Below, piece after piece: positions 1 to 6,905 of a stretch of 6,963 nt of DNA. The notes under the pieces were generated by a model. That model was not told where the DNA came from and did no database searches. It worked only from the letters and a program-made list of their open reading frames with translations. Source of the DNA: Lachnospiraceae bacterium. GTDB lineage: Bacteria > Bacillota > Clostridia > Lachnospirales > Lachnospiraceae. Position 1 is the first letter of the stretch; each line of letters begins with the position of its first letter. Position numbers and translations under genes: made by a program. The stretch lies in the NCBI GenBank assembly GCA_024695225.1, contig JAILIO010000194.1, forward strand, positions 1 through 6,963. Reading direction: 5' to 3'.

Positions 1-1
1 T

Positions 2-34
2 GAAAAATATGATATAAAGAAACAACATAAATGA
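2..34 (+). CDS. Possible C-terminal tail of an upstream gene (partial)
   Basis: Reading from base 2, this frame is open from the window edge and encodes EKYDIKKQHK followed by TGA at 32-34, leaving 22 nt before the next gene. A short lysine-rich end is plausible for a protein C-terminus, and the tight packing of the genes downstream makes an upstream operon member likely. In related Clostridia the coiled-coil gene that follows often lies near coaD and rsmD, so a CoaD tail is one guess; that is recall and cannot be shown from ten residues. An open frame of this length is also expected by chance. Confidence 0.25.
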   Translation, partial: EKYDIKKQHK

Positions 35-40
35 TCAAAC

Positions 41-47
41 AAGGGAG
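41..47 (+). promoter_or_regulatory. Ribosome binding site for the coiled-coil gene
   Basis: AAGGGAG lies 9 nt ahead of the ATG at 57 and is purine-rich and close to the anti-Shine-Dalgarno consensus. It supports that start and argues against the ATG at 31, which has no such site and opens only nine codons. Confidence 0.8.
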
Positions 48-56
48 AATAAGTTT

Positions 57-683
57 ATGAGCAGCAGGATTGAGCAGCTTATCACCGAAATTGAGGAATA
101 TATCGACGGATGCAAATATGTTCCTTTTTCAAAGACCACCATTCAGGTGAACAGAGAAGAGATACAGGAATATCTGAAGGAACTGAAAAACCGCACTCCT
201 GAAGAGATAAAGCGTTATCAGAAGATAATCGAGAGAAAGGAAGCGATCCTGGATGACGCCAAGAAAAAGGCCGGGGATCTGATAAGCCAGGCGGAACTGC
301 AGACCAATGAGCTTGTCAGCGAAAGCGAGATCATGCAGCAGGCTTATGCCAGAGCAAATGAGATCATCCTGGCCGCCAACCAGACTGCAAATGAAAGAAT
401 AGACAAGGCTACAAATGAGGCAAATGCGGTCAGGGAGAGCGCGATCCGGTACCTTGACGAAATGCTGGGAAGCCTTGAAAAACTCCTTGAAGGTTCTCTG
501 AATACCACAAATGCACATTATGAAAGTTTTACATCTTCCATACAGGAGTATCTGAATATCATCCATTCCGATCAGCAGCAGCTGCATCCGGATATGACTC
601 CCGGTATGGACGATCTTTCGGTGCCGGTGCTTCCCGCAGACGGTGTTTCAGATGGAACAGATACCATGGGTGGAGGGCAATAA
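57..683 (+). CDS. Coiled-coil protein, DivIVA / ATPase-subunit-H-like, function unknown
   Basis: This is a 208-residue soluble protein without signal peptide or membrane helix. Residues 1-30 are a short helical and linker segment. About 33-145 are almost continuous charged helix, and the middle (about 65-130) is rich in Ala, Glu, Asn and Lys with a repetitive look (AYARANEI, ANQTANERI, ATNEANAV) typical of long coiled coils. The last 35 residues are low-complexity, Pro/Gly/Asp-rich and probably disordered, ending GGGQ. Such proteins in Clostridia tend to be annotated as 'ATPase' or 'V-type ATPase subunit H' from the coiled coil alone. No nucleotide-binding motif is visible, so that name should not be taken as function. 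A DivIVA-like or scaffolding role is possible but unproven. It has a good ribosome binding site and ends 12 nt before the rsuA-type gene, which suggests cotranscription. I am sure it is a real gene and unsure what it does. Confidence 0.9.
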   Translation: MSSRIEQLITEIEEYIDGCKYVPFSKTTIQVNREEIQEYLKELKNRTPEEIKRYQKIIERKEAILDDAKKKAGDLISQAELQTNELVSESEIMQQAYARANEIILAANQTANERIDKATNEANAVRESAIRYLDEMLGSLEKLLEGSLNTTNAHYESFTSSIQEYLNIIHSDQQQLHPDMTPGMDDLSVPVLPADGVSDGTDTMGGGQ

Positions 684-695
684 CGCAGATAACAT

Positions 696-1403
696 ATGAG
701 ACTTGACAGGTATGTGGGAAAGGCCGCTCAGATAACCAGGAGCGATGCAAAGAGAGCGATCAGGAAAGGACTTGTTTCCGTGGAAGGGCTTTCAGAAATA
801 TTGCCTGAAACGGACATAGATCCTGCCGTGATCAAAGCCACATACAACGGAAAGCCTCTTTTTTGGGAAGAGCATGTGTATCTGATGCTCAATAAACCCT
901 CCGGCTGTGTATCCGCCATGAGTGACCGCAAGGAAAAGACGGTTGCCGAATATATTCCTGAACAGTATGTGTCAAGGGTGAATCCTGTGGGACGTCTTGA
1001 CAAGGATACGGAAGGACTCCTTCTGTTCACAGACGATGGAGAACTGACCCACGCCCTTATTTCCCCGGAATATCATGTGTCGAAAACATATCTCTGCGGT
1101 CTTTCAAAGGATATATCAGAGGAGGACCTGGAGAAACTGAGAAAGGGTGTGGATATAGGGGACAATGAGACCACCCGTCCCGCGGATGTAAAGTACTCAG
1201 GCGGCCATGATTCCATTGTGCTCACCATCTATGAGGGCCGTTTTCACCAGGTGAAACGGATGCTCTATGCTGTGGGAAATGAAGTTGTGACCCTGCGAAG
1301 GCTTTCCGAAGGGGGCATCACCCTTGGAGATCTTCCCCTGGGAGAGACCAGAAAACTCACGGAAGATGAAGTCGGGATCCTGAGGTCAGCCGGCAGGAAG
1401 TGA
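696..1403 (+). CDS. rsuA: RsuA-family 16S rRNA pseudouridine synthase
   Basis: The 235-residue product converts a uridine in rRNA to pseudouridine; by family resemblance the target is the 16S position modified by RsuA (U516 in E. coli). An S4 RNA-binding domain opens the protein (MRLDRYV, then SDAKRAIRKGLVSVEG, about 1-45). The catalytic domain follows, with MLNKPSG at 64-70, the active-site motif GRLDKDTEGLLL at 99-110 with catalytic Asp102, and the C-terminal motif EGRFHQVKRML at 180-190. Length and position of the Asp fit E. coli RsuA (Asp102), and there is no long C-terminal tail as in RluB. RluB/E/F specificity cannot be excluded from sequence alone. The ATG at 696 must be the start: a stop lies in frame at 690-692, and the next start would remove the RLDRY motif. 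The only strong Shine-Dalgarno-like stretch, GGAGGG at 672-677, is 18 nt away, which is long, so coupling to the upstream gene is likely. Confidence 0.92.
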   Translation: MRLDRYVGKAAQITRSDAKRAIRKGLVSVEGLSEILPETDIDPAVIKATYNGKPLFWEEHVYLMLNKPSGCVSAMSDRKEKTVAEYIPEQYVSRVNPVGRLDKDTEGLLLFTDDGELTHALISPEYHVSKTYLCGLSKDISEEDLEKLRKGVDIGDNETTRPADVKYSGGHDSIVLTIYEGRFHQVKRMLYAVGNEVVTLRRLSEGGITLGDLPLGETRKLTEDEVGILRSAGRK

Positions 1404-1981
1404 TGAAGATACCCGGCGTGACAAAAAAGGGTTCCTATGGCTATATCTCAAACAGAAGGATCGTGACTCTCATACGTTCGGTGGTATTGTTTGCCCTTTC
1501 TTTCAGCCTTTATTTTTTCGGACTGAACAAATACGATACAAATAAAAACCTGTTCACCATCGTTTCAGTTTTATCTTTTCTCCCGGCCAGCGGCAGTTTT
1601 GTGAACTTTGTCATGTTCATGCGCGCAAAAGCATGTAGCAGCGAGCAAAGAGATGAGATAGAGAAGAACGATCATCACAATGCCTGTTCCTATTACGATC
1701 TGTTCTTCACGTCGGAGAAAAAGAATTATCCCGTATATCACATTTGCATCAGAGATAACACGGTTATAGGACTTATTGACAAAAGGGTGGATCCTGCTGC
1801 CATCGAAAAGCATATAAAAGATCTTCTTTCTGCCGACGGCTACAAAGAAGTCACCGTTAAAGCCTTTGATGACACGGGGAAATATACTGAACGCCTTTCT
1901 TCACTTTCCGGCAGGGAACCGGAAAACGAAAAGCTGACTCACGGCATTATAGACACGCTTTTCTCGATCTCCCTCTCCTGA
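1403..1981 (+). CDS. Small membrane protein with two predicted helices, function unknown
   Basis: The product is 192 residues from ATG 1403. A basic N-terminus (KKG, NRR) precedes two hydrophobic segments, about 20-41 (VTLIRSVVLFALSFSLYFFG) and 50-73 (LFTIVSVLSFLPASGSFVNF), followed by a soluble domain of about 118 residues. The basic start suggests the N-terminus and the tail face the cytoplasm, by the positive-inside rule. I recognise no catalytic motif or domain; the soluble part contains DKRVDPAAIEKHIKDLL and looks mixed alpha/beta. The start overlaps the preceding stop as TGATG (TGA 1401-1403, ATG 1403-1405). A GTG at 1400 is an alternative one codon earlier, but the ATG in the stop overlap is preferred. 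The next gene starts 1 nt after its stop, so it is locked between two pseudouridine synthases, and a link to ribosome assembly is possible but only inferred from position. Confidence 0.85.
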   Translation: MKIPGVTKKGSYGYISNRRIVTLIRSVVLFALSFSLYFFGLNKYDTNKNLFTIVSVLSFLPASGSFVNFVMFMRAKACSSEQRDEIEKNDHHNACSYYDLFFTSEKKNYPVYHICIRDNTVIGLIDKRVDPAAIEKHIKDLLSADGYKEVTVKAFDDTGKYTERLSSLSGREPENEKLTHGIIDTLFSISLS

Positions 1982-1982
1982 G

Positions 1983-2951
1983 ATGATATCCTTTGAGATA
2001 AAACAGGATGCTGAGGGGATAAGGGTTCTCAAGTACCTGTCCCGCGCGTTTCCAAAAGCCCCGGAATCCCTTCTCCACAGACTGATCAGACAAAAAAAGA
2101 TAAAAGTGAACCGTAAGAGAACAGAGTCTTCTTACAGACTTCTAAACGGGGATATTGTGGAAGTATGGCTGAATGACGAAAAGATCCGGGAACTGTCGGG
2201 AGAGGATTCAGTATCAGATAACCCGAAGCGGGAATATGAAGCCCTTAAGGACCGGGTGTCCGTGATCTTTGAAGACGATGATATCATTGTCCTTGACAAG
2301 CCTGCGGGGGTACTGTCCCAGAAAGCTTCGCCGGATGACATATCCCTTAACGGTTTTCTCACAGGATATATGCTTGAGACCGGAAAAACCAGCATTTCCC
2401 TGCTTAAAACCGTAAGACCATCAGTCCTCAGCAGACTTGACAGAAACACTTCCGGGCTTGTGCTCTGCGGCAAGACCGTAAAGGGGGAGCAGAAAGTATC
2501 TGAGATGCTGAGAGACAGAAGTGTGCAAAAGTATTATCTTGCGGGGGTTCACGGTATGCCTCCCGAAAGCTCTGAGGAAACAGCCTATCTCTCAAAAGAT
2601 AACAAAAAAAATATGGTAACTGTGACAGATAAGCCCCTATATCCTGATTCCAGGGAGATAAGGACAGGTTTCAGATGTATTTCCAGAGACAGATTACGGG
2701 ATATATCACTTATGCTGGTGGAACTGATAACCGGAAGACCACATCAGATAAGGGCTCATATGGCATTTTTGGGCTATCCTCTGATCGGGGATACGAAATA
2801 CGGGGACAGGGACAGGGACCGGCTTCTCCTCAGTGGAAAGGGTGAACTTTACCTGCATTCATTCAGGGAGATCTTTCCTGACGGAAAGACGGTGGAAGCC
2901 CCTGTGCCTGACAGATTCAGAAAATTATTTAAGGAGACTGACATAGAATGA
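1983..2951 (+). CDS. RluA-family 23S/tRNA-type pseudouridine synthase
   Basis: The 322-residue product belongs to the RluA/RluC/RluD family, which isomerises uridines in 23S rRNA or tRNA. Residues about 12-75 form an S4-type RNA-binding domain (RLIRQKKIKVN, LLNGDIVEVW). The catalytic domain shows IIVLDKPAGVLSQ at 101-113, the active-site motif SRLDRNTSGLVL at 150-161 with Asp153 as the catalytic residue, and the conserved C-terminal block ELITGRPHQIRAHMA with LIGDTKYG at 267-274. The usual HRLD reads SRLD here, a substitution outside the catalytic Asp. I recall Asn at that place in other Lachnospiraceae members. The exact target base cannot be assigned. The start lies 1 nt after the preceding stop and has no Shine-Dalgarno sequence (the upstream stretch is pyrimidine-rich), so it probably depends on ribosomes finishing the upstream gene. 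It overlaps pepT by 4 nt. Confidence 0.93.
   Translation: MISFEIKQDAEGIRVLKYLSRAFPKAPESLLHRLIRQKKIKVNRKRTESSYRLLNGDIVEVWLNDEKIRELSGEDSVSDNPKREYEALKDRVSVIFEDDDIIVLDKPAGVLSQKASPDDISLNGFLTGYMLETGKTSISLLKTVRPSVLSRLDRNTSGLVLCGKTVKGEQKVSEMLRDRSVQKYYLAGVHGMPPESSEETAYLSKDNKKNMVTVTDKPLYPDSREIRTGFRCISRDRLRDISLMLVELITGRPHQIRAHMAFLGYPLIGDTKYGDRDRDRLLLSGKGELYLHSFREIFPDGKTVEAPVPDRFRKLFKETDIE
2803..2819 (+). repeat. Short tandem repeat GGGACA x 2.8 inside the RluA-family gene
   Basis: Two perfect copies of GGGACA and a partial third encode alternating Asp and Arg (residues 275-280) just after the conserved LIGDTKYG block. As the unit is 6 bp, slippage would add or remove an Asp-Arg pair without shifting frame. 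Confidence 0.7.
2931..2936 (+). promoter_or_regulatory. Ribosome binding site for pepT
   Basis: AAGGAG inside the end of the RluA-family gene lies 11 nt ahead of ATG 2948. It favours that start over the in-frame ATG at 2957, which would be 20 nt away. Confidence 0.75.
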
Positions 2952-4180
2952 AAGAAATGTATGAGAGATTTTTGAGATATGTGTCCGTGGATACCCGGTC
3001 TGACGACAGGTCTGATTCCTTTCCCAGCACCCCCGGTCAGAAAGAACTATTATCCATGCTCTTTGAAGAACTGAAGGAAATGGGGGTGGATCCGGACTAT
3101 GACTCGGAAAACGGTTATTTATATGCATGTCTTCCCCCGTCAGAAGGCTGTGAAAAGGCTCCTGCCATAGGTTTCATATCCCATGTGGACACATCCCCGG
3201 ATGCCCCGGGGAAAAATGTGCGCCCGAGACTTCTGGAAAAATATGACGGGGGAGATATACAGCTATGCAGCGAAGGAAGAGTATTTATAAGGCCTTCGGA
3301 ATTCCCGGAGATCATGAGATTTAAGGGGAAGAGTGTCATCGTAACGGACGGCACCACTCTTTTGGGAGCAGATGACAAGGCCGGCGTGACAGAGATAATG
3401 GAAGCTGTAAAAAAACTATCGGAAGACAGTTCCATAGCCCACGGAAAGGTATGCATAGCCTTTACCCCGGACGAGGAACTGGGGCTTGGGGCATCGCGCT
3501 TTGACACAGAGCGGTTCGGGGCTGTATACGCCTATACTGTCGACGGCTCAGCCTTTCCGGAATTTGAATACGAGAACTTCAATGCGGCGGGAGCAAGGGT
3601 TTATTTCAAAGGCAGAGGCATCCATCCGGGATCAGCCAAGGGTATCATGAAAAACGCCCTGTCCATGGCCATTCGCCTGGATTCAATGCTCCCCGAGGGA
3701 GAGAGACCGGAATGCACGGAGGGGAGAGAGGGATTTTTCCATCTGGAGTCATTGGAGGGAGATGTGAGCTCTGCCCTCAGCGAATACATAATAAGGGACG
3801 GGGATGCAGACAGTTTTCAGGAGAGAAAAAAGATCTTCCTGAACGCCTGTGAATATATAAACAGGCTCTACGGCCCCGGCTCTTGCAGGGTGGAGCTTAA
3901 AGACACTTATTACAATATGGGGCCTGAGATACTTAAGGAAAGGCATCTCATAGACAATGCCAAGAGAGCATTTGAAATGTGCAGCGCTGAGATGAAGCCT
4001 GTGTTTATAAGGGGTGGCACCGATGGGGCAACGCTTTCATACAGAGGGCTCCCCTGCCCGAATCTCCCGACGGGAGGCATCAATTACCATTCAGTGTATG
4101 AATGCGCATGTCTCGATGATATGGTGAAGGTAAGGGATCTGATATTGAATATCATAAGTCTTTATTCCCGGGAGGGCTGA
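2948..4180 (+). CDS. pepT: Peptidase T (tripeptide aminopeptidase)
   Basis: The 410-residue product is a cytoplasmic M20-family di-zinc aminopeptidase that removes the N-terminal residue from tripeptides, a late step in peptide use. The length matches enteric PepT (about 408-409). All expected metal and catalytic residues are visible: HVD at 79-81 (His79 zinc ligand, Asp81), GADDKAG with bridging Asp142, DEE at 175-177 with Glu176 as general base and Glu177 as ligand, Asp199 in TVDGS, and His381 in NYHSVYE. The lid-domain motif GRGIHPGSAKG (222-232, His226) and the substrate-contacting RGGTDGA (355-361) are also intact, so the enzyme should be active. Start ATG 2948 overlaps the previous stop as ATGA and has a good ribosome binding site. 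The gene ends 4 nt before recU. PepT is not functionally tied to rRNA modification; the grouping is probably only co-expression. Confidence 0.96.
   Translation: MKEMYERFLRYVSVDTRSDDRSDSFPSTPGQKELLSMLFEELKEMGVDPDYDSENGYLYACLPPSEGCEKAPAIGFISHVDTSPDAPGKNVRPRLLEKYDGGDIQLCSEGRVFIRPSEFPEIMRFKGKSVIVTDGTTLLGADDKAGVTEIMEAVKKLSEDSSIAHGKVCIAFTPDEELGLGASRFDTERFGAVYAYTVDGSAFPEFEYENFNAAGARVYFKGRGIHPGSAKGIMKNALSMAIRLDSMLPEGERPECTEGREGFFHLESLEGDVSSALSEYIIRDGDADSFQERKKIFLNACEYINRLYGPGSCRVELKDTYYNMGPEILKERHLIDNAKRAFEMCSAEMKPVFIRGGTDGATLSYRGLPCPNLPTGGINYHSVYECACLDDMVKVRDLILNIISLYSREG
4171..4176 (+). promoter_or_regulatory. Ribosome binding site for recU
   Basis: GGAGGG inside the last codons of pepT lies 8 nt before ATG 4185, an ideal spacing that fixes the recU start and allows initiation independent of coupling. 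Confidence 0.8.
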
Positions 4181-4184
4181 TATC

Positions 4185-4721
4185 ATGGCTACTTGGAATT
4201 CAAGAGGACTCCGGGGTTCCGGCTTTGAAGAGATGATAAACCGCACAAATGAGATATACCGTGAGGAGGGGCTTGCCCTCATCCAGAAGATCCCGACCCC
4301 CATAACCCCCATAGAATTTGACAAGGAATCCCGCCACATAACTCTCGCATATTTCGGACAGAAGTCCACGGTGGACTACATCGGGGCAGTACAGGGGATC
4401 CCGGTCTGCTTTGACGCCAAGGAATGCAAAAATGATACCTTCCCTCTGGACAATGTCCATGAGCACCAGGTGGAATTCATGCAGCAGTTTGAAAAACAGG
4501 GCGGGATAGCATTTCTCCTGATATATTACTCATCCAGGGATGAATGCTGGTATCTGCCCCTGGACATGTTCATGCTCTTCTGGGAAAGGTCTCTGTCAGG
4601 GGGCAGGAAGAGCTTCCGATACGACGAGATGAACCCGGACTACAGACTGACCGGGGACAGGGACGTGATGGTGCCTTATCTTGAAAAAATACAGCAGGAC
4701 CTGAATGACAGATTAGGGTGA
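4185..4721 (+). CDS. recU: RecU Holliday junction resolvase
   Basis: The 178-residue product matches RecU, the Firmicutes counterpart of RuvC. It cleaves four-way DNA junctions in recombination repair and chromosome segregation, acting as a dimer with RuvAB and RecA. Seen in order: NSRGLRGSGFEEMINRTN (5-22), the KIPTPI segment (35-40), the active-site region STVDYIG with Asp64, then FDAKECK (76-82), FPLDNVHEHQVEFM (86-99) and GGIAFLLIYY (106-115). By alignment from memory with B. subtilis RecU (Asp88, Glu101, Lys103), the residues here are Asp64, Asp77 and Lys79, so the second acid is Asp instead of Glu. That change keeps the charge and probably the activity. The protein is shorter than the B. 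subtilis one (about 200), mainly at the N-terminus. In Bacillus recU sits beside ponA; here it ends the operon behind pepT. Confidence 0.93.
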   Translation: MATWNSRGLRGSGFEEMINRTNEIYREEGLALIQKIPTPITPIEFDKESRHITLAYFGQKSTVDYIGAVQGIPVCFDAKECKNDTFPLDNVHEHQVEFMQQFEKQGGIAFLLIYYSSRDECWYLPLDMFMLFWERSLSGGRKSFRYDEMNPDYRLTGDRDVMVPYLEKIQQDLNDRLG

Positions 4722-4760
4722 TTATGATAAAATAAATTGTATTTTGCGTATATTTACACC
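4722..4760 (+). promoter_or_regulatory. AT-rich gap with possible promoter for the propeller gene
   Basis: This is the only clear spacer before the right end. It has two -10-like hexamers, TATGAT at 4723-4728 and TATATT at 4749-4754, but no good -35 box at 16-18 bp from either. A separate promoter for the sensor gene is plausible from the change of function and the gap; the sequence support is weak. No rho-independent terminator for the upstream operon is visible here, so read-through remains possible. Confidence 0.2.
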
Positions 4761-4767
4761 AGGGAGG
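4761..4767 (+). promoter_or_regulatory. Ribosome binding site that fixes the propeller gene start
   Basis: AGGGAGG lies 5 nt before ATG 4773. The longer frame beginning at TTG 4737 would place this site inside the coding region and put 12 extra residues ahead of the signal peptide, so ATG 4773 is chosen. Confidence 0.85.
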
Positions 4768-4772
4768 AAATT

Positions 4773-6905
4773 ATGAGAAAGAAGACACGGGGAATCATCT
4801 GTTTCCTGCTGTCCATCCTTCTGATACTGCTTCCTACATTCGGGACCCAGGCATCAGGCGGTCGAGACATACTCGGGAAAGGTACTGATTATACTGCGAT
4901 ACTCTATGACTCATCAAACGGTCTGCCCACCTCTGAGGCAAACGCCATAGCCCAGACCGGCAACGGTTTCATCTGGTTTGGCGGTTACAGCGGACTGATC
5001 CGCTATGACGGGACCAATTTCAAACGGATCGATTCATCCGGCGGCATATCCAGCGTTTTCAGTCTGTTTGTGGATTCAAAGGACAGGCTCTGGATAGGCA
5101 CAAATGAAAACGGGCTGGCTTATATGGAGAACGGCGAACCCTTTGTTTACGGTAGGTCTGAAGCGCTGCAGTCCTATTCCATAAGGGATATCACGGAGGA
5201 CAAGAACGGGAATATCCTGGTGGCCACCACCCAGGGTATGGCCTATGTGGGCGAGGATATGGAGCTGCACCCCATAGATGATCCACAGATAAAGACAGAG
5301 TATGTGAACCAGCTGGAAAAAGACGCTTCCGGAAATATATTCGGACTGACCTTAAACGGCGCCATCTTTCAGATGAACGACCTCAGGATCAGCGCATTTT
5401 ATGAGCCCGATGAATTCGGGGACGATCCGGTGAACTGCATATATGCAGACCCTGTGCAGCCCAGCATCATTTATATGGGAACACAGGGAGAGGAGATCCT
5501 GACCGCAAGTTTCGGGCGTTCCATGAACATTACCGCAAAAGACAATTGTTCACCTCTGAAAAACATAAATGACATGCTCCGTATCGGAGACTATCTCTGG
5601 GTCTGCGCCACAGGCGGCGTGGGTTATTTCAACGAAAAGAACCGGTTCTACATGATCGACGATTCACCCATCAACAGTTCAGTGGGAGATATCATGCAGG
5701 ATATGGAGGGAAATCTCTGGTTTACCTCCACCAGACAGGGCATAATGAAACTGGTGGCGGACCGGTTCACGGACATCACAAAACTTGCAAACTTGGATCC
5801 CATGGTGGTCAACTCCACCTGCGTAAATGATGGCGCCCTGTATCTGGGGACCGACAAGGGGCTCACCATAGTAAACCTGAGCACCTACAGGACAAGGACA
5901 AATGAAATTACAGAACTTCTGACAGATGTGAGGATCCGCTGTATAAAAAATGATTCCCGGGGGAATCTATGGTTTTGCACCCACGGGGATCACGGTCTTG
6001 TATGTTACGATCCCAAAACCGGATCCATAAAAGAATACAATTCCGCAAACGGTCTGGAAGCCAGCAGGGTAAGGGCAGTGCTGGAACTCAGTGACGGCAG
6101 CATGGCGGCCGCCACCGGTGACGGTCTGTTCATAGTGAACAACGGCAGGGTGGTTGCAAACTACGGCAAGGATAACGGCATAAGCACAACAGAGATACTG
6201 TCTGTCGCCGAGGATGACAACGGCAGGATTTACCTTGGCAGCGATGGCGACGGCATATATGTGATCGACAAAAATAAGGTCTCCCGCATAGGCTACGAGG
6301 ACGGCCTCACCAGCGAAGTGGTCATGCGTATCAAAAAAGATGAAAAAAGGAACATGTTCTGGCTGATCACATCCAATTCCATCGAATACATGAAGGACGG
6401 AGTAGTCACCGCTGTATCAAATTTCCCTTATTCAAATAACTACGACATATATTTTGACGACAAGGACGGGGCCTGGATACTGGCTTCAAACGGTATATAC
6501 ATAACAGAAGTTGAGGATCTGATAGCAAATAAAAACATCGATTACAGTTTTTACAATATAAAGAGCGGCCTGCCTTACATCACCACGGGCAATTCCAGGA
6601 ACCATCTGGACAAGGACGGAAAACTCTACATATCCGGCACCACCGGCACCTGCGCCGTCAACATAAATGCGGACAGCACATCCACTGAAAACGTGCTCCT
6701 GGCCATACCCTCCGTGGAACTGGACGACAAGACCGTAAACATATCAGAGGGGGATACCGTATCCATCCCTGCGGGATGCAAGAGACTGGTCATAAACGGG
6801 TACGCCCTGACCTATGGTCTGTCAAATCCCAGGATCACTTATTATCTGGACGGCTTTGACAAGGAGCCGGTACACACCATGCTGACGCAAAAAATACTTT
6901 TGTGA
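4773..6905 (+). CDS. Two-component-regulator-type propeller sensor, truncated at C-terminus
   Basis: The product is 710 residues from ATG 4773. Residues 1-28 are a signal peptide or N-terminal anchor (MRKKTRG, then ICFLLSILLILLPTFG, with a possible cleavage after TQA). Residues about 40-630 carry fourteen Reg_prop-like blade signatures, e.g. GNGFIWFGG (63-71), DSKDRLWIGT (101-110), DMEGNLWFTS (310-319), DSRGNLWFCT (394-403) and DDNGRIYLGS (481-490), which suggests two seven-bladed propellers outside the membrane, probably binding a ligand. From about 640 a Y_Y_Y domain begins (NPRITYYLDGFDKEP, 685-699), but it breaks off: after residue 706 come KILL and a stop. Complete relatives go on through the rest of Y_Y_Y, a membrane helix and an output domain, in Lachnospiraceae often GGDEF and in other bacteria often a histidine kinase. 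None of that is present. The last ~17 bases do not look like part of the original gene. As it stands the product could not signal across the membrane and may be non-functional or secreted. Confidence 0.88.
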   Translation: MRKKTRGIICFLLSILLILLPTFGTQASGGRDILGKGTDYTAILYDSSNGLPTSEANAIAQTGNGFIWFGGYSGLIRYDGTNFKRIDSSGGISSVFSLFVDSKDRLWIGTNENGLAYMENGEPFVYGRSEALQSYSIRDITEDKNGNILVATTQGMAYVGEDMELHPIDDPQIKTEYVNQLEKDASGNIFGLTLNGAIFQMNDLRISAFYEPDEFGDDPVNCIYADPVQPSIIYMGTQGEEILTASFGRSMNITAKDNCSPLKNINDMLRIGDYLWVCATGGVGYFNEKNRFYMIDDSPINSSVGDIMQDMEGNLWFTSTRQGIMKLVADRFTDITKLANLDPMVVNSTCVNDGALYLGTDKGLTIVNLSTYRTRTNEITELLTDVRIRCIKNDSRGNLWFCTHGDHGLVCYDPKTGSIKEYNSANGLEASRVRAVLELSDGSMAAATGDGLFIVNNGRVVANYGKDNGISTTEILSVAEDDNGRIYLGSDGDGIYVIDKNKVSRIGYEDGLTSEVVMRIKKDEKRNMFWLITSNSIEYMKDGVVTAVSNFPYSNNYDIYFDDKDGAWILASNGIYITEVEDLIANKNIDYSFYNIKSGLPYITTGNSRNHLDKDGKLYISGTTGTCAVNINADSTSTENVLLAIPSVELDDKTVNISEGDTVSIPAGCKRLVINGYALTYGLSNPRITYYLDGFDKEPVHTMLTQKILL

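Noticed and set aside
31..60. Nine-codon frame ATG 31 to TGA 60 overlapping the first gene start as a possible leader peptide
   Set aside because: There is no ribosome binding site before it, no attenuator-like hairpin and no run of regulatory codons; the length is expected by chance.
129..587. 152-codon minus-strand frame opposite the coiled-coil gene
   Set aside because: It is the antisense of a well-supported gene, rich in Cys, Leu and Ile as expected for the complement of a charged helix, with no recognisable domain.
696..2951. The two pseudouridine synthases as a recent tandem duplication
   Set aside because: They belong to different families (RsuA versus RluA) with distinct motifs and lengths and share only the S4 domain and the common fold.
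3115..3507. Minus-strand frame opposite pepT
   Set aside because: It is a Ser/Pro-rich shadow of an intact, motif-complete peptidase gene.
57..4721. The operon as a new defence or mobile system
   Set aside because: Its members are known housekeeping families (rRNA modification, PepT, RecU) or single unknowns, with no toxin, nuclease-effector or recombinase arrangement.
4737..4772. TTG start giving the propeller protein 12 extra N-terminal residues
   Set aside because: The strong ribosome binding site AGGGAGG lies at 4761-4767, inside that extension, and the signal peptide begins naturally at ATG 4773.
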